Source of the DNA: an uncultured Prevotellaceae bacterium
GTDB taxonomy: Bacteria; Bacteroidota; Bacteroidia; Bacteroidales; Bacteroidaceae
Assembly: GCA_902774815.1 (NCBI GenBank)
Contig: CACYJV010000009.1
Span: forward strand, 33,587 to 97,586
Direction: 5' to 3'
DNA length: 64,000 bases
The first letter of the stretch is position 1; each line of letters starts with the position of its first letter. The notes below the pieces were generated by a model. The model searched no databases and was not told the DNA's origin. It saw only the letters and a list, made by a program, of their open reading frames with translations. The position numbers and the translations under genes are program-made. Of the stretch, positions 60,695-64,000 are shown one piece after another.

Positions 60695-63127
60695 ATGAAA
60701 CAACTACTTTTCACAGTATCGATGTTCTTGTTTGCCCTTGCAGCTACGGCACAGGGGCAGGAGAAGCAAATCACCGTGACAGAGAATATCGCCTACCGCA
60801 CCGACGTAGGGCCAAGCACCGTGCTCGACCTGGCACAACCGCTCTTCGGACCGCAGCACGACCGTCCTGCCATCCTTATCATCCACGGAGGGGGATGGAG
60901 CGCAGGGTCGAAGAACGACATGGTATACCGCACGCTGATGGTGGATTACGCCATGAAGGGCTATGTTGTCTGCAACATGAACTACCGACTCATCCAAGAG
61001 GCTGATCCACCTGCATGCATCGAGGATGTGCGCTGCGCTATCCGCTGGATGAAGGCTAATGCCAAACAACTGGGCATCGACGCCAACCGCATTGGCACCT
61101 TTGGCCACTCGGCAGGCGGTCATCTGTCGCTCATGGCAGGTGTGGCAGCAGCCAGCAAGGCATTCAACGATGCTGCCGACCCATGGCGCGACTACGACTG
61201 CTCTGTAGCCTGTGCAGTCGGTGGTGCTCCTCCTACCGAGTTGGGACGTCCCGGCATCCCTTGGGGCGACCGCAAGGAGTTATGGCCCATCGGCTACATC
61301 GGTGCCTGCAAGACACCGTTCCTAGTGCTGCAGGGTGGCGAAGACCCTGTGGTGAAACCTGAGCTCACCGAGGACTGGGTTACGAAGATGCAGCAGGCAG
61401 GAGCATCGGTCGACTTCGTGAAAGTGCACGGTCAGCACGGCGTGGCCTTCGATCAACAGTTAGAGTTCACGCGTCCTGCCATGGACGCCTTCTTCGCCCG
61501 TCATCTGAAGCACGCCGACCCCAGCGTCAGCTTCGAGCAAGTGAAGGTGCCCGACTTCGGTGGCAGCGGTCCCCATAAGGCTGTGGCCGTGCGCGAGAAG
61601 TCGCTCACCGACTTCGTAGTCTATCGTCCAGTAAATTTGGAAGCAGCGATGACCGTCGGCCAACCGGGTATGTGGGCCACAGGTGAAGCGAAGAAAGAAA
61701 AATTACCCGTGCTCATCTTCTGCAACGGTGGCTGCATGGACACCAGCATCGGCTACGAGAACATGCTTGCCGACATCGCCTCCCATGGCTACGTCGTCGT
61801 GGCCATCGGCGAGTTGCAAATGTTTGCCCAGCACGAGAACGACCAACATACGCCATCGTCGATGGTAAAGAAGGCACTCGACTGGATTTGCAATCCCTCC
61901 TCACCTTATTATAAATATATCAATACCGAGAAGATTGCTGCCGCTGGGCACTCCTGCGGTGGCGCACAGGTGTTGGCAAACGCTGCCGACCCGCGGCTGA
62001 AAACCTACATCATCCTCAATGCCGGAATGGGCAAGATGACCATGGCCGATGCTAGCGCAAAGTCATTGAAGAACCTCCACGGCCCCATCCTCTACCTCGT
62101 TGGCGGAACAACCGACGTGGCCTGGCAGAATGCACAGATGGACTACAAGGTCATCAAGCATGTGCCGGTGGTGCTGGCCGACAACACCCAGAGCGGTCAC
62201 GGCGGCACTTACGACCAAGCCAACGGCGGTGCTAATGCCCGTATGGTGCGTGCCTGGCTGGATTGGCTACTGCGCGATAAGCAGGAGAACGAGAAACTCT
62301 TCATCAGTGGCGACCTTACCGACTACCAAGGCTTCACTATTCAGCACAAGAACTACAAGCCACAGCCGAAGGCAGAGTCTAGCGTCCAGGAATTGTGGAT
62401 AGAGAATGGCAGCCGACGCATCTTCGGTGAGCTGTTCACACCTGCACAGAACATTCAGAAGCGCAACGCCCAAAGGCCCATCGCCATCATCGCTCACGGC
62501 TTCAACGGTACGTTCGACTACGGGCGCAACTACTTTAATACTATGGAGAGCCTGGGATACGATTGCTACACGTTCGACTTCCCGTGTGGCTCGGTGCGCA
62601 GCCGTAGTGATAACAACACGCTGAACATGTCGATCCTCGACGAGGTAAGCGATCTGAAGACCATCGTCGCACACTTCCGCAAACAGGGCCACCGCCACAT
62701 AGTGCTCATCGGCGAGAGCCAGGGCGGACTCGTCTCTGCACTCACCGCAGCCGAGCTGAAGGACAAGGTCAGCCAACTTGTGCTCGTCTTCCCTGCCCTA
62801 TGCATCCCAGACAACTGGCGCGAGCGCTACCCACGGCTTCAGGACATTCAGGACGTCACCGAGCTATGGGGCGTGAAGATGGGCCGACGCTTCTTCGAGG
62901 AAATCCACGACATGCGACCCCTTGACCTCATCGGCCAATATCAAGGACCCGTGCTCATCGTGCAGGGCGATGCCGACCTTGTGGTGTCGATGGACGATTC
63001 GCGCCGTGCCCAGCAGCTCTACCACCCTGGTACCCGCCTCCACGTTATCCCTGGTGCCGGCCACGGTTTCAAGCCCCATGAGTTTCAACAAGAGATGGAA
63101 CAGCTACTACAATTCATGAAGAAATAG
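60695..63127 (+). CDS. Secreted protein with three alpha/beta-hydrolase (esterase) domains
   Basis: An 810-residue protein with signal peptide ('SMFLFALAATAQ'). Domain 1 (about 20-270) is a BD-FAE/acetyl-xylan-esterase-like hydrolase with oxyanion motif 'IIHGGGWSAGSKND' and nucleophile 'GHSAGG' (Ser about 137). Domain 2 (about 285-545) has 'AAGHSCGGAQVLANAADPR' (Ser about 420), like dienelactone-hydrolase or cutinase-type esterases. Domain 3 (about 550-810) has 'IAHGFNGTFDYGRNY', 'GESQGG' (Ser about 674), 'VLIVQGDADLVVS' and 'GAGHGF', like feruloyl-esterase-type hydrolases. All three keep plausible Asp/His partners. It probably removes acetyl, feruloyl or methyl esters before GH/PL action. 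Third gene of the GH105 operon; a bidirectional hairpin follows. Confidence 0.85.
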   Translation: MKQLLFTVSMFLFALAATAQGQEKQITVTENIAYRTDVGPSTVLDLAQPLFGPQHDRPAILIIHGGGWSAGSKNDMVYRTLMVDYAMKGYVVCNMNYRLIQEADPPACIEDVRCAIRWMKANAKQLGIDANRIGTFGHSAGGHLSLMAGVAAASKAFNDAADPWRDYDCSVACAVGGAPPTELGRPGIPWGDRKELWPIGYIGACKTPFLVLQGGEDPVVKPELTEDWVTKMQQAGASVDFVKVHGQHGVAFDQQLEFTRPAMDAFFARHLKHADPSVSFEQVKVPDFGGSGPHKAVAVREKSLTDFVVYRPVNLEAAMTVGQPGMWATGEAKKEKLPVLIFCNGGCMDTSIGYENMLADIASHGYVVVAIGELQMFAQHENDQHTPSSMVKKALDWICNPSSPYYKYINTEKIAAAGHSCGGAQVLANAADPRLKTYIILNAGMGKMTMADASAKSLKNLHGPILYLVGGTTDVAWQNAQMDYKVIKHVPVVLADNTQSGHGGTYDQANGGANARMVRAWLDWLLRDKQENEKLFISGDLTDYQGFTIQHKNYKPQPKAESSVQELWIENGSRRIFGELFTPAQNIQKRNAQRPIAIIAHGFNGTFDYGRNYFNTMESLGYDCYTFDFPCGSVRSRSDNNTLNMSILDEVSDLKTIVAHFRKQGHRHIVLIGESQGGLVSALTAAELKDKVSQLVLVFPALCIPDNWRERYPRLQDIQDVTELWGVKMGRRFFEEIHDMRPLDLIGQYQGPVLIVQGDADLVVSMDDSRRAQQLYHPGTRLHVIPGAGHGFKPHEFQQEMEQLLQFMKK

Positions 63128-63134
63128 CAGCAAC

Positions 63135-63261
63135 AACGTGAGTTCGAGGTAAGAAACGTGTTAAAAACATACAATCTGCTACCCCAAAAAACCGTCAATG
63201 AATAAAAAAATCATAGACAAAGAGTAAGCTCATTGCATAAGTCTTACGTCGAACTCACGTT
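63135..63261. repeat. 19-nt inverted repeat pair with 89-nt spacer
   Basis: Arms 63135-63153 (AACGTGAGTTCGAGGTAAG) and 63243-63261 pair with one mismatch. It begins 8 nt after the esterase stop. REPIN-like in build, but no other copy was found in the window. Confidence 0.65.
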
Positions 63262-63270
63262 ACAATAATA

Positions 63271-63317
63271 AAGCGGATGCAGGTGGCCCTAGATTTGGCC
63301 CGTCCCTGCATCCGCTT
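63271..63317. terminator. Bidirectional transcription terminator
   Basis: A 13-bp stem AAGCGGATGCAGG/CCTGCATCCGCTT (63271-63283, 63305-63317), with an inner GGCCC/GGGCC-type pairing, between the convergent esterase and dockerin genes. T-tracts are weak on both sides. Confidence 0.65.
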
Positions 63318-63336
63318 CATTGTTCATAATCAATAA

Positions 63337-63909
63337 CTATTGTTTTCCCAGAATAATGTTCACAAGCGACGTCACGTCGGCTTTGTTATTATCCGAAGAA
63401 GCGGAAGTTCCTAAGATGATGTTCACCAACGACGTCACGTCGGCTATAGTCACCCTTCCGTCATGATTCACGTCGCCAAGGATGCCCTCGGCAAGTACTA
63501 CCTTCGACACCGTAGGCACTAACTCAATGTCTTGGTCAAGTGAACCCTCACCCAATGTCGATAGCGAGACGTTCTTGATGTTCACGGCATACTCACCCTG
63601 GCTGAGACCCGACGACACGTCGACAGACACGTTCACTACAACTCCGTCATTGCCGCTCAGTGATGTACCTGATGCAGAGAACACAAGTACCCTATAAGTG
63701 TTGACGGCAGGCGAACTATTCATGAGGCTATGTCCATTGTGTCGGTCGCTGACGAGGCTGATGCCTACCCCACTCGAGGTCGTGCTCACGCTGATGCCCT
63801 CAGGCAGTTCAAGGTCGAACTGATAGCCCTTGGCCACCTCTTTGTTCTTCAACCGGATGGGTAATGTCACTCCTTTTGCACCTGCAATGGTAGTGACGGG
63901 ATCGCGGAT
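63337..63909 (-). pseudogene. Cohesin-like/dockerin-type secreted protein, 5' end lost at an IS30 insertion
   Basis: The frame can be read from 63909 ('RDPVTTIAGAKGVTLPIRLKNKEVAKGYQFDLELPEGISV') and is blocked by TGA at 63910-63912, where the IS sequence begins; a GTG at 63870 would be an artificial start. The visible part is a cohesin-like beta-sandwich (about 130 residues) and a dockerin: 'GDVNHDGRVTIADVTSLVNIILG' has the calcium-loop residues, while the second repeat is reduced to 'ADVTSLVNIILGKQ' without a calcium loop. Such proteins in Prevotella are surface or secreted proteins of unknown partner. The missing N-terminus and signal peptide make it a broken gene. Confidence 0.75.
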
Positions 63910-64000
63910 TCAACAGGCAAGTGCAAATTTATATGATTTTCTCATAAAAGCACTCATTTGGTGTTAGGAAATTCAGTTTTTCCCTTGGTCTTGCGTTTAT
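63910..64000 (-). mobile_element. End of an IS30-family insertion sequence (continues past the window)
   Basis: The stretch between the broken dockerin frame and the transposase stop (63910-63928, about TTTGCACTTGCCTGTTGAA on the minus strand) is the likely terminal inverted repeat. The exact junction lies near 63900-63912 and cannot be fixed without the other end. Confidence 0.65.
63929..64000 (-). CDS. IS30-family transposase, C-terminal fragment cut by the window edge
   Basis: From the right edge the minus strand reads 'INARPREKLNFLTPNECFYEKII' followed by TAA (63929-63931). 'LN.RPR.KLNF.TPNE.F' is the conserved C-terminus of IS30-family (IS4351-like) transposases, just after the catalytic Glu region of the DDE domain. 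Only 23 residues are visible; the rest lies outside the window. Confidence 0.8.
   Translation of the reverse strand: MNARPREKLNFLTPNECFYEKII

Noticed and set aside
63868-63870. GTG as start of the dockerin-type protein
   Set aside because: Conserved domain sequence continues upstream to 63909 in the same frame, so the GTG is internal to a broken gene.

Overview
The window looks like chromosomal DNA of a Bacteroidales bacterium, most likely a Prevotella-type (Prevotellaceae) gut or rumen species. The evidence is SusC/SusD pairs with fused-type regulation (a one-protein hybrid two-component system), Bacteroidetes promoters (TTTG, about 19-20 nt spacer, TAnnTTTG), many secreted proteins ending in 'IYNL.G....GIYI..GRK' tails or a type IX secretion tail, and inositol/LPS-type envelope genes. 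The species call is inference.

Layout. 1-6400: end of an outer-membrane beta-barrel gene, a TrhA/hemolysin III membrane protein, RNase R, and a von Willebrand factor A lipoprotein. 6640-16930: a long co-directional run from one good promoter: NAD-dependent epimerase, PAP2 phosphatase, miaB, a secreted subtilase, an MsbA-like ABC exporter, an LpxL-like acyltransferase, a WaaP/InaA-like kinase and a GT9 heptosyltransferase-like enzyme, which together look like lipid A/LPS core assembly. Two divergent GT2 glycosyltransferases follow, then tRNA-Gln(TTG), a YitT-family protein, a decayed small locus, dsbD and an L-cysteine desulfidase/serine dehydratase alpha-type gene.

24259-40901 (minus strand): a compact polysaccharide utilization locus transcribed right to left: DUF4965/glutaminase-A-like enzyme, IPT/NHL lipoprotein, SusC, SusD, DUF4973-type lipoprotein, GH76, and a DUF4965-GH2 fusion whose GH2 part is cut by an in-frame TAA. 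GH76 points to an alpha-1,6-mannan-type substrate (inference). 41361-63127: a second, enzyme-rich region without its own SusC/SusD: GH43-like lipoprotein, a large secreted protein of unknown function, GH127, a secreted twin beta-sandwich protein, an acyltransferase, a hybrid two-component regulator, GH115, GH105, a PL22-like beta-propeller and a protein with three alpha/beta-hydrolase domains. This set suits acetylated, glucuronate- and arabinose-decorated plant pectin or xylan. At the right edge an IS30-family transposase has broken a dockerin-type protein.

The most unusual feature is a set of several unrelated short repeat families. Most occur as two arms facing each other around a 39-90 nt spacer, like REPINs. 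Copies of these repeats, or sequences very like them, are translated in frame inside conserved proteins: MiaB, the cysteine desulfidase, the signal peptides of the SusD and DUF4973 lipoproteins, an acyltransferase and a secreted protein. No CRISPR array, rRNA or plasmid/phage module was seen.
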